Shown one piece after another: positions 9,801-17,027 of a stretch of 64,000 nt of DNA. The position numbers and the translations under genes are program-made. The stretch lies in NCBI GenBank assembly GCA_045110575.1, contig JBGCGF010000080.1, positions 1-64,000 of the forward strand. The letters are read 5' to 3'. The stretch's first letter is position 1. Each line of letters opens with the position of its first letter. Under the pieces are notes generated by a model. The model worked only from the letters and a program-made list of their open reading frames with translations, made no database searches and was not told the origin of the DNA. The stretch is from CALDTK01 sp045110575. GTDB lineage: Bacteria > Bacteroidota > Bacteroidia > Chitinophagales > Saprospiraceae.

Positions 9801-11194
9801 ACGATGGGAGCTATTGGGGTACGCGAACCGATCTATTTCTCAATCCCGACGAATGGTACCACATCGCTGCCACGTTCGCTGCGGATGGCGCTGTGCTTTA
9901 CGTCAATGGTGTACCAACGCGTATTAGCAACAGTCTACCACCGCTCACCCTAACAGGAGAATGGGCATTAGGAGCTGATCCTGGCTATGGAGATGATCGT
10001 CGACTTGAAGGTGACATCGATGAACTAAGTATTTGGGATCGTCCGTTGAGCTTGGAAGAAATTCGCAGTTACAGACACCGCACGTTAGACCCTACTCGTG
10101 ATCAAGGTTTGAAGCATTATTACCAGTTTGATTCACCTATATCGCGAGTTATAGACGTGGTGGGACGAAAAGATGGTCAAATTTCTAAAGGCATAAAGCA
10201 CATCCCTTCTACCGTTCCTGTCGGTGCGGGTACCAATGAAATCCTTAACTCCATTTCTGGCGGGGACTTTATTAGCCTAACGGATGAGCAGCTTGCGCTT
10301 ACTATCGACGGCAGCGATACTTATGGTCCAATTTCAGTGACACACGTCCAACAGCCCCCGCATGATTATCCAATGGCAGCGCACCAACCTGACGGCTACT
10401 GGATCATCAATGATTACTCGGCGACGCCAGCCGATGGGCTTAGTCTTCTGAACCTTTCGAGCGAGGATCTAGCGTTCCCTGTTCCGACTACCGAACTTCT
10501 CCGTCGCAGCCCAAATGACACGAGTGAAGTGCAATGGACAGCCTTGTGTGATGGCAACCTTGACGGTGATCGTTACGCCTACACGTGTGTTGAAAATGGT
10601 ATTAGCGGTCAATATTTCTATGGTAGTTCGGAGACGTTTGCGATGCAACTCGACAACTTTGAAGGAGATACCGTAGGTCGCGATGCGCATCTTGATTGGA
10701 CGCTTACGGCGTATCAACAGAATGACACGTGGACGCTTGAGCATCGAGATGTTGGTGCAAGTACGTTCGTGCCGTTGGACAGTGCGAGTGCATTTGGCAA
10801 CAATGATTTCAGCTACATCGATACCGCATTAGCGTATGATCTTCATACCTATCGCCTGCGACTCACGACAGCAGATGGAGAAGTAGCCTACTCTCCGGAA
10901 GTTGATCTTACGGTAGTGGAGCCGTTCGTTGTTTCTACTTCAGCCACTCACCTTTCGGCAAAACTGGTGGTCGCTCCCAACCCAGTTGCAAAAGGCAAGA
11001 ACATCCGGTTTAGCAACCTTCCACAACTCGACGCACAGGTTGTTCTCTATGACACCCGCGGCCGCGAACAAGCTCGTACTGCAAGCAATGACGGTCAGTT
11101 GATACTCGGCACAAACGGACTTGCGGCAGGTGTCTATGTCTACCAAATCTTGGTAGGTGACGTAATGCTCAATGGACGGGTGATTGTAGAGTAG
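6893..11194 (+). CDS. Large T9SS-secreted beta-propeller protein with PKD and LamG domains
   Basis: 1433 residues. The start MAIRTTLIFSALCLFSLSAFGQ is a signal peptide. Residues about 120-800 hold repeated BNR/VPS10-type blades (YRTEDKGQHW, LTTNGGNTWTE, RRSEDGGQTWTN, YRSDDGGTTWNL, ESTDGGQTWTN). A PKD-like module follows (about 830-900, DVTLTVTDADGRS), then a LamG/concanavalin-like domain (about 910-1075, MTIMLWMRPTAL, WYHIAATFAADGAVLYVNG, GDIDELSIWDRPLS). Fibronectin-like sequence leads to a T9SS type A domain (VVAPNPVAKGKNIRF ... NGRVIVE). Likely a surface adhesin or glycan-binding protein. It contains two 14-mer repeats 35 bases apart. Confidence 0.9.
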   Translation: MAIRTTLIFSALCLFSLSAFGQNKPAYFKVPLPATADQPAWVQLMYSADPDVHAVDEAYEKYYRSNAWNKDQHVRNYLYWKMQIAEAVGGNGLIREQSPEQQNAAYDQWVKKQQTSTANRGDSTWQPIGPFGTYRPSTGKLYSLQANVFSLAIAPSNSNVLYAGTEGSGVYRTEDKGQHWSPVSYDQPFCRSVHMVSVHPTDPNHVLAGVNNRIYLTTNGGNTWTETLNVGGRSVEFKFHPTISDRVFAVTDKGLRRSEDGGQTWTNVTNNDSYDLEFKPGNPQVIYVLQAEANLNRSVIYRSDDGGTTWNLKTTGYYPGSTASEARYNGGKIAVTPANPDLIYVSVLGSGKLGDNGWIGLYHSTNSGESWSNPAPQDGSPYESPNEGHWSVASYGSGYHQGFYNHDLEISPTNPNKLWMGTVRLAETTDQGATWKSIGGANSQRLSTQHADIQDIEVLPNGEVWIASDGGIDVSSDELTSDHEARIYGLDAADFWGFAAGWNEDLLVGGKYHNGNSAYYHTYAVGDFNHVSGVEEATGYTNPYYPDRAIFGHWNGQKTEQFAMNDVVTQSAQKLGDIVMQPRQKVAKGQSSLLTHDVRYGDWIYLGRDNKFWASDDGGASFEARFAFPDSAIVRQFAQSRDQPEVFYACAKTDGQVAKLWRSASFGESWTEVEMPGNNKGEQLFTLDPNNADRLWLMDVYSRADNRFFESTDGGQTWTNRTPAGVSTDRQLGVLAVPTPEGTAVYYTTSRFMKVYESWNETWRDYDSGMPYIKNAIGLAPFYPEGKLRMGSTGRGIWEVELAHQVAPQAFPMASNKRVTCAFDTIRLESHSILDQRDGATFAWTISPTPDWISDVSERSPQLVLSQDGSYDVTLTVTDADGRSSTRTIEDMLELENQCSIGSEAGLAFALNDGEARLPTSEMEASNMTIMLWMRPTALQSFAGVLMCRNSNVPATGIHMTTDNELRIHYDGSYWGTRTDLFLNPDEWYHIAATFAADGAVLYVNGVPTRISNSLPPLTLTGEWALGADPGYGDDRRLEGDIDELSIWDRPLSLEEIRSYRHRTLDPTRDQGLKHYYQFDSPISRVIDVVGRKDGQISKGIKHIPSTVPVGAGTNEILNSISGGDFISLTDEQLALTIDGSDTYGPISVTHVQQPPHDYPMAAHQPDGYWIINDYSATPADGLSLLNLSSEDLAFPVPTTELLRRSPNDTSEVQWTALCDGNLDGDRYAYTCVENGISGQYFYGSSETFAMQLDNFEGDTVGRDAHLDWTLTAYQQNDTWTLEHRDVGASTFVPLDSASAFGNNDFSYIDTALAYDLHTYRLRLTTADGEVAYSPEVDLTVVEPFVVSTSATHLSAKLVVAPNPVAKGKNIRFSNLPQLDAQVVLYDTRGREQARTASNDGQLILGTNGLAAGVYVYQILVGDVMLNGRVIVE
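8837..8850 (+). repeat. 14-mer repeat, G variant
   Basis: GCTTGCGCCAAAAC in the large T9SS gene, coding ACAKT. Confidence 0.9.
8886..8899 (-). repeat. 14-mer repeat, T variant
   Basis: Opposite orientation and 35 bases after the previous copy. The plus strand codes SFGES. Confidence 0.9.
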
Positions 11195-11196
11195 CT

Positions 11197-11217
11197 AGAA
11201 AAGCGCGAGCGCTGTTT
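11197..11217 (+). terminator. Weak hairpin after the large T9SS gene
   Basis: AGCGC-GA-GCGCT followed by GTTTT directly after the stop. The stem is only 5 bp, so this is a tentative terminator. Confidence 0.3.
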
Positions 11218-11360
11218 TAGAATTTTGAATTTGTTCTTGAAGCTCCGTTCGCCGTACGAGGGTCCTCGCAAAGCGGGACTGCGCTTCTTCGAAATTTTGA
11301 ATTTGCTTTAGGGGCGTGAGGAGGTTGAGATGTGAGATATGGGATGATATTAGATTCCAG

Positions 11361-11457
11361 TTTCCTTGGGTCCTACATTTTCTCGTGAATGAGGACTTGG
11401 AATCGCCTCCGGGCGTAAGCTGCAGATCAATTGAGTCATAGGCTTGTGGGACCCAAG
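11361..11457 (+). repeat. REP-like repeat, upstream copy A
   Basis: About 97 bp bounded by the inverted ends TTGGGTCC and GGGACCCAA, with a central TCGCCTCCGGGCG block. Copy B lies 154 bp further on, and two related copies in opposite orientation follow the transposase gene. Confidence 0.75.
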
Positions 11458-11514
11458 GCCGTCGGCTTGGCGTGCTGATAAGGACGTGAGGTTGCGAACA
11501 ATCGAAGGTTTTGG

Positions 11515-11612
11515 TTTCCTCGGGTCCTATACCTACCTCTTGGATGAGGACCTGTAGTCGCCTCTGGGCGAAGGCCTAATACCAGCTAAGTGATGGGACC
11601 GTGAGACCCAAG
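11515..11612 (+). repeat. REP-like repeat, upstream copy B
   Basis: Same layout as copy A (TCGGGTCC ... TCGCCTCTGGGCG ... GGGACC). The sequence after each copy is also related (GTCGG, TTGGCG, GCTGAT, ACGTG), so the repeat unit is about 154 bp. Confidence 0.7.
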
Positions 11613-11681
11613 ATGGTCGGAGTTGGCGGGCTGATTGGTACGTGCATTGGAACATTAGGTTCTTATTCATATATTCACTTA

Positions 11682-12137
11682 ATGCCTGCATATCATCAGA
11701 ATACTTATCAATTAATTTTTACTCCAAAGCATCGACATCCTGTTTTAGAGAAAGCTGGAAGACCTCGACTCTTTGCATATGCGACTGGATTTTTCAAGAA
11801 TAAGAAGTGTGTTCTATTCGCTGTAAATGGAGTTGAAGATCACCTTCACTTTGTGTTTTATAAGCACCCTTCAATTGCGGAGTCCGATCTTATTCGAGAT
11901 TTAAAAAAAGCCTTGCATAGCTTCATCGACAAGACGGGCATCTTTCCAATGTTTACCAACTGGCAAGTACGATATAGCTGCTTTTCTTACTCTTACAAAG
12001 ACCGCAACCGAGTGATTGCCTACGTAGAAAAACAGGAAGTACATCACGCACACCAACTCAACGATTACCTCACAGAACTTCGTCAACTCTACGCAGAAAA
12101 CGGCCTACAATTAAATGAAGACCAATACCTTGAGTAA
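11682..12137 (+). CDS. REP-associated tyrosine transposase (RAYT, Y1/HUH family)
   Basis: 151 residues from the ATG that starts MPAYHQNTYQLIF. An upstream in-frame extension runs into repeat sequence and is rejected. The fold signature of IS200-like TnpA is present: QLIFTPKHRHPVL at the N-terminus, the HUH pair H54-L-H56 in GVEDHLHFVF, and a catalytic Tyr114 in RVIAYVEKQEVHH. RAYTs nick single-stranded DNA at REP hairpins and are thought to spread them. The flanking repeats in opposite orientation are the expected substrate. The gene appears intact. Confidence 0.88.
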   Translation: MPAYHQNTYQLIFTPKHRHPVLEKAGRPRLFAYATGFFKNKKCVLFAVNGVEDHLHFVFYKHPSIAESDLIRDLKKALHSFIDKTGIFPMFTNWQVRYSCFSYSYKDRNRVIAYVEKQEVHHAHQLNDYLTELRQLYAENGLQLNEDQYLE

Positions 12138-12157
12138 GTGCAGAAAACCAAAAACCC

Positions 12158-12271
12158 GAATCCCTCGGGTCCCACAAACCCGCGAAATCATAACAACCAA
12201 AATCTCCGCCCGGAGGCGATCCAAATCACTCATAGCAACGATAACGCAGGACCCGAGAAAACCATAAAACC
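12158..12271 (-). repeat. REP-like repeat, downstream copy C
   Basis: A 114-bp unit containing CTCGGGTCCCAC, CCGCCCGGAGGCGAT and GCAGGACCC. It is the reverse complement of the design of copies A and B. Copies C and D are almost identical, so the duplication is recent. Confidence 0.8.
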
Positions 12272-12378
12272 GAATCCCTCGGGTCCCACAAACCCGCGAA
12301 ATCATAACAACCAAAACCTCCGCCCGGAGGCGATCCAAATCACTCATAGCAACGATAACGCAGGACCCAGAAAACCAT
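12272..12378 (-). repeat. REP-like repeat, downstream copy D
   Basis: Tandem repeat of copy C with a period of 114 bp and a truncated end (GCAGGACCCAGAAAACC). The 114-bp period is a multiple of three, so the array looks like an open frame, but it is repeat DNA and not a gene. Confidence 0.8.
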
Positions 12379-12398
12379 AAATCCAAATCCCAACCCCC

Positions 12399-12812
12399 AT
12401 GTGGAAGTGCCCAACCTGCAGCCGATCGTTCTTATCGACCAACCAGTCGCACTACTGCGTCACTACGACCATCGACGACATTTTTGAAGGGAAGGCAGAT
12501 AACGTAGTGCATGCCTTTGACGACCTCCTGCTCGCCGTCATGGAGTGGGAACCGCAAGAAGTAGGTGCTGCTAAAAAAGCGGTCGTCTTTACAAGCAAGC
12601 GCGCATGGCTTATTGTGCGACCAATGTCGAAACTGCTCGACGTAAGCTTCTACACGGAAGAATTTCTACAGAGCCCTCTGCTTCTCAAATCAGCGCCTTG
12701 GATGAAAGGCAAAAAGAATCACCGCAACAGCTTTCGACTGAGTGGACCAGGTGAGCTTACCCCTGAACATATCAAGTTGCTGGAAAAAGGATGGAAATTT
12801 GGGTTGAGGTGA
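12399..12812 (+). CDS. DUF5655-like small protein with N-terminal zinc ribbon
   Basis: 137 residues. The start is MWKCPTCSRSFLSTNQSHYC, a short CxxC ... HxxC zinc-binding knot. A compact alpha/beta domain follows (VHAFDDLLLAVMEWEP, KAVVFTSKRAWLIVRPMSKLLDVSFYT, NSFRLSGPGELTPEHIKLLEKGW). This matches the DUF5655 type, whose function is unknown. It follows the REP array directly and is convergent with the DUF3224 gene, the two stops being adjacent. Confidence 0.75.
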   Translation: MWKCPTCSRSFLSTNQSHYCVTTTIDDIFEGKADNVVHAFDDLLLAVMEWEPQEVGAAKKAVVFTSKRAWLIVRPMSKLLDVSFYTEEFLQSPLLLKSAPWMKGKKNHRNSFRLSGPGELTPEHIKLLEKGWKFGLR

Positions 12813-13199
12813 TCACAGTTCGTATGTGAACGACCATTCGTGTCCACTATCTGTACGGTCAATTGTCATCGTTCCTGAAATACCAGTCAGCTCTCTTGTT
12901 CCTGAATCGGGAACAACACTAAGATTAAGATCACTCACCTCCCCATACATGCGGCCGTGATGGGTAAGCATGAAGCTTCCTTCCTTATCACCAAGTGAAC
13001 CGACAAACTGCTCAATTGCTACATAATCTGCAGAGCCTTTGACGGTGGTCATGGCAGTAAGCATATTCCCTTTTGAAGACCCGATCAAGTCTCCAGCAAA
13101 GACCTTATTCAAGGTCATATGTCCCAAGGATGCTCCTTCTTCACCTTGCGAAGAGACTGGAGTCATGTCAACTTGAAAGGTTCCTTTTGCTAGTTTCAT
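12813..13199 (-). CDS. DUF3224 family protein
   Basis: 128 residues. The pattern KGTFQVDMTP, LGHMTLNKVFAGDLIGSSKGNML, GSADYVAIEQFVGSL, GSFMLTHHG, and the end LTGISGTMTI with FTYEL is typical of the DUF3224 family, small beta-barrel proteins of unknown role. No signal peptide, so cytoplasmic. It lies downstream of mscS copy 1, with a terminator hairpin between them, so it is likely a separate unit. Confidence 0.85.
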   Translation of the reverse strand: MKLAKGTFQVDMTPVSSQGEEGASLGHMTLNKVFAGDLIGSSKGNMLTAMTTVKGSADYVAIEQFVGSLGDKEGSFMLTHHGRMYGEVSDLNLSVVPDSGTRELTGISGTMTIDRTDSGHEWSFTYEL

Positions 13200-13260
13200 C
13201 GTCGGGGGTTTTCACGAAAGTATAAAACTTGAACAGCCGAAAAAAACTGCCTGTAAAATC

Positions 13261-13301
13261 AAAAAGCCCCACCAACCAATTCAGGTTGATGGGGCTTTTA
13301 A
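13261..13301 (-). terminator. Rho-independent terminator of mscS copy 1
   Basis: AAAAAGCCCC(A)CCAACC, a 6-base loop, then GGTTGATGGGGCTTTTA: a 16-bp stem with one mismatch and A/T tracts on both sides. It sits just past the mscS stop on the minus strand. Confidence 0.85.
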
Positions 13302-13316
13302 TACTGTCGCTAAAGA

Positions 13317-14138
13317 CTAGCTCGCAGTCGGGATCATGTGAACCTCGCGCTTTGTCATTGGAGCTTTAATACCCGCAGCATCAAACTCCTTCTTCACGTT
13401 TTCTTGCATGTAGAAGAATGCATCCCAGTAGTGCTCACTCTTACAGAACGGGCGCGTCGCCAATTCTAGCGCCGACTCACCGTGACCGCTTACAAATACA
13501 GCTGGCTTCGGGTCCTTCAACATGTAAGGACAAGAATCTGCAGCCTTAAGAATCGCAGTCTTAGCAGCCTCAATGTCTTGATCGTAGCCGATGTTGAAGT
13601 TCAATGGTACACCCACTGTCTCTTGACCAGAGATATTCGTAATCACGTTACTAGTTACGGTACCGTTTGGCACAACAACTTTGTGGTTGTCAAGTGTAAG
13701 AAGGATGGTATTGAAGATTTGAATGCCTTGCACATGTCCTGTCTGACCACCTCCGATGGTAACTAGATCACCAACTTGATATGGCTTGAAGGTTAAGAGA
13801 AGAACACCACTTGCAAAGTGACCTAAACTTCCTTGAAGAGCGAGACCTACAGCAAATGTCAAGGCACCTAGCATCGCTACGAAACTTGTTGTCTCGACAC
13901 CAAACATGCCTGCCGCACTGATCAGTACGATTACTTTTATTCCAACAGAAATAAGCGATGTCAGGAAAGGAATAACGGTAGCGTCGGTTCCTCGATTAGT
14001 CAGAGTCTTACCAACAATCTTACTGATCTTACCCGCAAGCCAGAATCCGATGATGACGACGAGAATGGCACCTAAAACCTTAGGAAGGTATAGTAATGCT
14101 GCTTCTAGAATTGAGTCTACGTTGAAATTGAAATCCAT
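13317..14138 (-). CDS. Small-conductance mechanosensitive channel (MscS family), copy 1
   Basis: 273 residues with the MscS plan: three transmembrane segments (about residues 15-35, 60-80 and 85-115), the pore-lining TM3 rich in G and A (LTFAVGLALQGSLGHFASGVLLLTFKPYQVGD) and the cytoplasmic beta domain (TILLTLDNHKVVVPNGTVTSNVI). It relieves osmotic downshock by letting solutes out of the inner membrane. Closely similar to the gene at 17028-17846, with which it brackets an outer-membrane receptor gene. Confidence 0.93.
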   Translation of the reverse strand: MDFNFNVDSILEAALLYLPKVLGAILVVIIGFWLAGKISKIVGKTLTNRGTDATVIPFLTSLISVGIKVIVLISAAGMFGVETTSFVAMLGALTFAVGLALQGSLGHFASGVLLLTFKPYQVGDLVTIGGGQTGHVQGIQIFNTILLTLDNHKVVVPNGTVTSNVITNISGQETVGVPLNFNIGYDQDIEAAKTAILKAADSCPYMLKDPKPAVFVSGHGESALELATRPFCKSEHYWDAFFYMQENVKKEFDAAGIKAPMTKREVHMIPTAS

Positions 14139-14210
14139 GATGATCCGTATTTAAGGTGTTGGGTTTTTGACGCAACAATCCTAATCGGTCACATTTTTCA
14201 ATCAAAAGGA

Positions 14211-16601
14211 TCACATCCTTCTCCGGCCAACAAACTCCATGGCTTCACCTTTTCCGAAGCCGTAGCTTACGCCAAGCGTGAAAAACCGGCCCCTGAAACT
14301 CTCGCGATAAGTACTGAAGCCTGGCTGATTGACTTCTCTAATAAAGATGCGACTTGCAAACACATCACGTACACCAGCGCTAACAACGATCCGACCTTTC
14401 AAGACTTTTTTACGGACGCCTACGTCCATCCACATGAAGCTCTGCTCTCGACCTTGCAAGGTTTGGATTGATGACTCACCGTTACCAGAAACTTCCAAAG
14501 CGATGTCTGCAGGTAGATCAATTTTAGTCACCAATCGCCCCGTAAGTTGATCTGCGTTAAAGTCAAAGCTTTGACCTTCAAACTCGCCCTTCCGATTAAA
14601 CGTGTTGTAGTTCAAATCAGTACTAAGCTGCAGCCACTTACTAGGTGTATATTTTGCATTTAGCTCAAGGCCTGTGGCTCCTGTTGTTCCTATATTCTCT
14701 GGTCGCGAGATATTTACATCGCCCTCCTGTGTAGTAATACGCTCTACGACGTCGGTAGTAAAACGATAGTAAATTCCTGTATTAAGACTTACCTTATCAA
14801 AGATTACAATCCCCGTAAACTCGTAGGAATCCGTAAATTCTGGACCTAAGTTCGGATTACCTGCTCGGACGTTAAAATTGTTAGAGACGTTAAAGAATGG
14901 ATTTAAATTCCATAACCTTGGACGAAAGATTCGCTTTGAATAACTCGCCTGAAAGGAGGTGATCTCGTTTAGCTTATACGACGTCGCTAAACTTGGGAAT
15001 AAGTTCGTGTACTTCTGTGGATTGCGCTCATTGGTATTGAGCAGAAAGGTTTCTACGTCTGTCTGCTCAGCTCGCAGTCCACCTTTCACGCCCCACTTAT
15101 CGCCTTCATATGAGCCTGTTGCGTATACGCCCAAAACACCTTGATCGAATTCAAATTCGTTACTAAAGGCTGGGTCTATGACGAAGTTATTTCCTACACG
15201 ATCTTGCGTCTCAAATTCATTACCTACATCGTTGCGCACGTATTGCGCGCCAGTCTCGATGGTTACCTTTTCATTGATCGGCCGTGTATAGTCAGCCTTG
15301 AGCGTGTAAACCACTTCACCAAAATTGGTGGCCGTTTTTTGGTCTCCAAATCGCGCGACACCTTCGCTGGTGGTTGTTGTAAAATCAGAACTCTGATCCT
15401 TCTTGAAGGCGTTGCCTAGCGCTGACAACACAAGTAAATGATCCTTGTCGTCGGCATCAAATTGCTTGGTATAATTTAATTCATACTGCCACTTTGGATT
15501 CCCGGCTTCGGTGTCTTCGGTTCGTTGCCAAGCATCTATTATACCTCCTACACTATCGGCGAATACACTAAAGTTATTGACCGAAGGATTCTCCTCCCAT
15601 TCGTAGGCAAAAAAGCCTGACAAAGAAAGTGTGTTGAGGTCGTTGATGCGGTAGTCTGTTCCAAGAATCAGGTTGACAAATTTTTCGTTTCGTGCTCCAT
15701 CTCCATCTGAAAAGACAGTAGTGCCATCGACGAAATTTTGATTAATGTTTGTATTCGTGCGCGGCAACGAACGAATGCCGGCACCGAGCTGCCCAAAGAG
15801 GTTGAATTTGTTCGAACGTCGACTGAGGCTTGCGCCAAAACTGTGATTATCCGGAATTCCAGTATTGAGCGTAACTGAACCACTGAGTCCGTTCTTCTCT
15901 TCCTTCTTCAGAACGATATTGATAATTCCAGCCGATCCTTCTGCTTCGTATTTGGCTGATGGATTGGTGATCACCTCGACTTTTTCTATCATGTCAGCAG
16001 TGATCGTTGCAAGTGCGCCACCTTCACTAGCAAGGACTGATGGCTTTCCGTCGATAAGAACCTGTACTCCACTGCTTCCACGCAGGTTGATCCCACCTTC
16101 AATATCAACGGTGACAGACGGCACGTTGTTGAGCAACTCAAGTGCACTTGCACCAGAACTACTCAAGTCCTCACCTACATTAAAAACACGGCGATCAAGC
16201 TTGAATTCGGTTGTAGAGCGCTTGCCTGTTACAATGACGTCGTCTAGTAACTCGCCTTGCAACTTGAGCGATATGGTGCCTAAATCTTGAGCTGTTCCGC
16301 TTTCGCTAAAACTCGATACGAGTGAAGGGCTGAACCCGATAAACGTGAATTCCAGCTCCACGTTCAAAGAAGGAACGATCAATTCAAACCGCCCGTCAAA
16401 ATCGGTTGTGGTACCTGCGACCAAAGCCCTACTCTCCTTGTCGAGCGCCTTTACTGTCGCAAACTCAACGGGTTGCTGGCTTCCTGCCTCAACGACAAGT
16501 CCAGTGAAGGTTATGGATTGCGCATTACCTACTGCAAACAAGCAAAAACTACATCCAATAAAAAGGACACAGAATCGCAAGAGGAGTGAAAAGTGAGACA
16601 T
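14211..16601 (-). CDS. Outer-membrane beta-barrel receptor (CarboxypepD_reg, plug, OMP_b-brl_3 type)
   Basis: 796 residues. A signal peptide ending VGNAQS is followed by a CarboxypepD_reg-like domain (ITFTGLVVEAGSQQPVEFATV, about residues 30-115). Next is a TonB-plug domain (ELLNNVPSVTVDIEG, INLRGSSGVQVLIDGKPS, IEKVEVITNPSAKYEAEG) and a long barrel with a C-terminal FTLGVSYGFGKGEAMEF. This layout matches the TonB-like family with an OMP_b-brl_3 barrel found in Bacteroidota. The ligand is unknown and no SusD partner is nearby. Contains one 14-mer repeat. Confidence 0.9.
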   Translation of the reverse strand: MSHFSLLLRFCVLFIGCSFCLFAVGNAQSITFTGLVVEAGSQQPVEFATVKALDKESRALVAGTTTDFDGRFELIVPSLNVELEFTFIGFSPSLVSSFSESGTAQDLGTISLKLQGELLDDVIVTGKRSTTEFKLDRRVFNVGEDLSSSGASALELLNNVPSVTVDIEGGINLRGSSGVQVLIDGKPSVLASEGGALATITADMIEKVEVITNPSAKYEAEGSAGIINIVLKKEEKNGLSGSVTLNTGIPDNHSFGASLSRRSNKFNLFGQLGAGIRSLPRTNTNINQNFVDGTTVFSDGDGARNEKFVNLILGTDYRINDLNTLSLSGFFAYEWEENPSVNNFSVFADSVGGIIDAWQRTEDTEAGNPKWQYELNYTKQFDADDKDHLLVLSALGNAFKKDQSSDFTTTTSEGVARFGDQKTATNFGEVVYTLKADYTRPINEKVTIETGAQYVRNDVGNEFETQDRVGNNFVIDPAFSNEFEFDQGVLGVYATGSYEGDKWGVKGGLRAEQTDVETFLLNTNERNPQKYTNLFPSLATSYKLNEITSFQASYSKRIFRPRLWNLNPFFNVSNNFNVRAGNPNLGPEFTDSYEFTGIVIFDKVSLNTGIYYRFTTDVVERITTQEGDVNISRPENIGTTGATGLELNAKYTPSKWLQLSTDLNYNTFNRKGEFEGQSFDFNADQLTGRLVTKIDLPADIALEVSGNGESSIQTLQGREQSFMWMDVGVRKKVLKGRIVVSAGVRDVFASRIFIREVNQPGFSTYRESFRGRFFTLGVSYGFGKGEAMEFVGRRRM
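15828..15841 (+). repeat. 14-mer repeat, G variant
   Basis: In the outer-membrane receptor gene, where the minus strand codes SFGAS. Confidence 0.9.
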
Positions 16602-16774
16602 GTAATGTGTTTTAAATCAAAGCTTTCGCTGCAGCCGACGAGGTGAAATTCGTCTCGGCTGTTGCGGCCCATGTCTAACGTACCTGTGCGTTATTGGTTT
16701 TGAGTCATCGGGTCGCCCTGTTAGACGTCAAGACTTCCATGAAGTAAAAGGAGAGCATGGCTCTTTCAAAAAAA

Positions 16775-16811
16775 AAGGCTTGCGCCAAAACCGAGGTTTT
16801 GGCGCAAGCCT
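16775..16811 (-). terminator. Terminator made of an inverted pair of the 14-mer repeat
   Basis: GCTTGCGCCAAAAC (16778-16791) and its reverse complement (16796-16809) form a perfect stem of about 17 bp with a 2-4 base turn. On the minus strand it is followed by nine T residues (16775-16767). It is oriented to end transcription from mscS copy 2. Inverted uptake sequences acting as terminators are well known in Neisseria and Haemophilus. Confidence 0.88.
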
Positions 16812-16868
16812 AATTGAACGAAATGTCAATCACTAAAGCGACTGAATTGCAAATGACAACGCGCTTTA

Positions 16869-17027
16869 GAGCCTGTTTATGAATCCAGATTCTGGCGAAA
16901 TTGAGCAGGTTTCGGGCTGATTTAGACGAAAAGCACAAGGTTTAGCTGGCTAAACCGAGCATTTTCAACGACAATCAGGTCAAAATTTGCCAATTTTTAG
17001 TCGAATAGAGATTTCTTAGACGGGCTC
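16869..17027. mobile_element. 159-bp MITE-like element, copy 1
   Basis: Imperfect terminal inverted repeats (GAGCCTGTTTATGAAT and, at the far end, GAGCCCGTCTAAGAAA read inward), flanked on both sides by TTA, consistent with a 3-bp target duplication. It holds no gene. An internal hairpin (16939-16956) has perfect 8-bp arms GGTTTAGC/GCTAAACC. The right TTA is the stop codon of mscS copy 2, so the element landed exactly at the gene end, between it and its terminator. A second copy of identical length, inverted, lies at 55740-55898. Confidence 0.8.

Noticed and set aside
11601..11681. Longer start for the RAYT gene
   Set aside because: The extension is encoded by the tail of REP copy B and is not part of the family fold.
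12138..12380. 80-codon open frame with two 38-residue repeats
   Set aside because: It is the REP array; the period of 114 bp is divisible by three, and both strands look open. No plausible protein composition.
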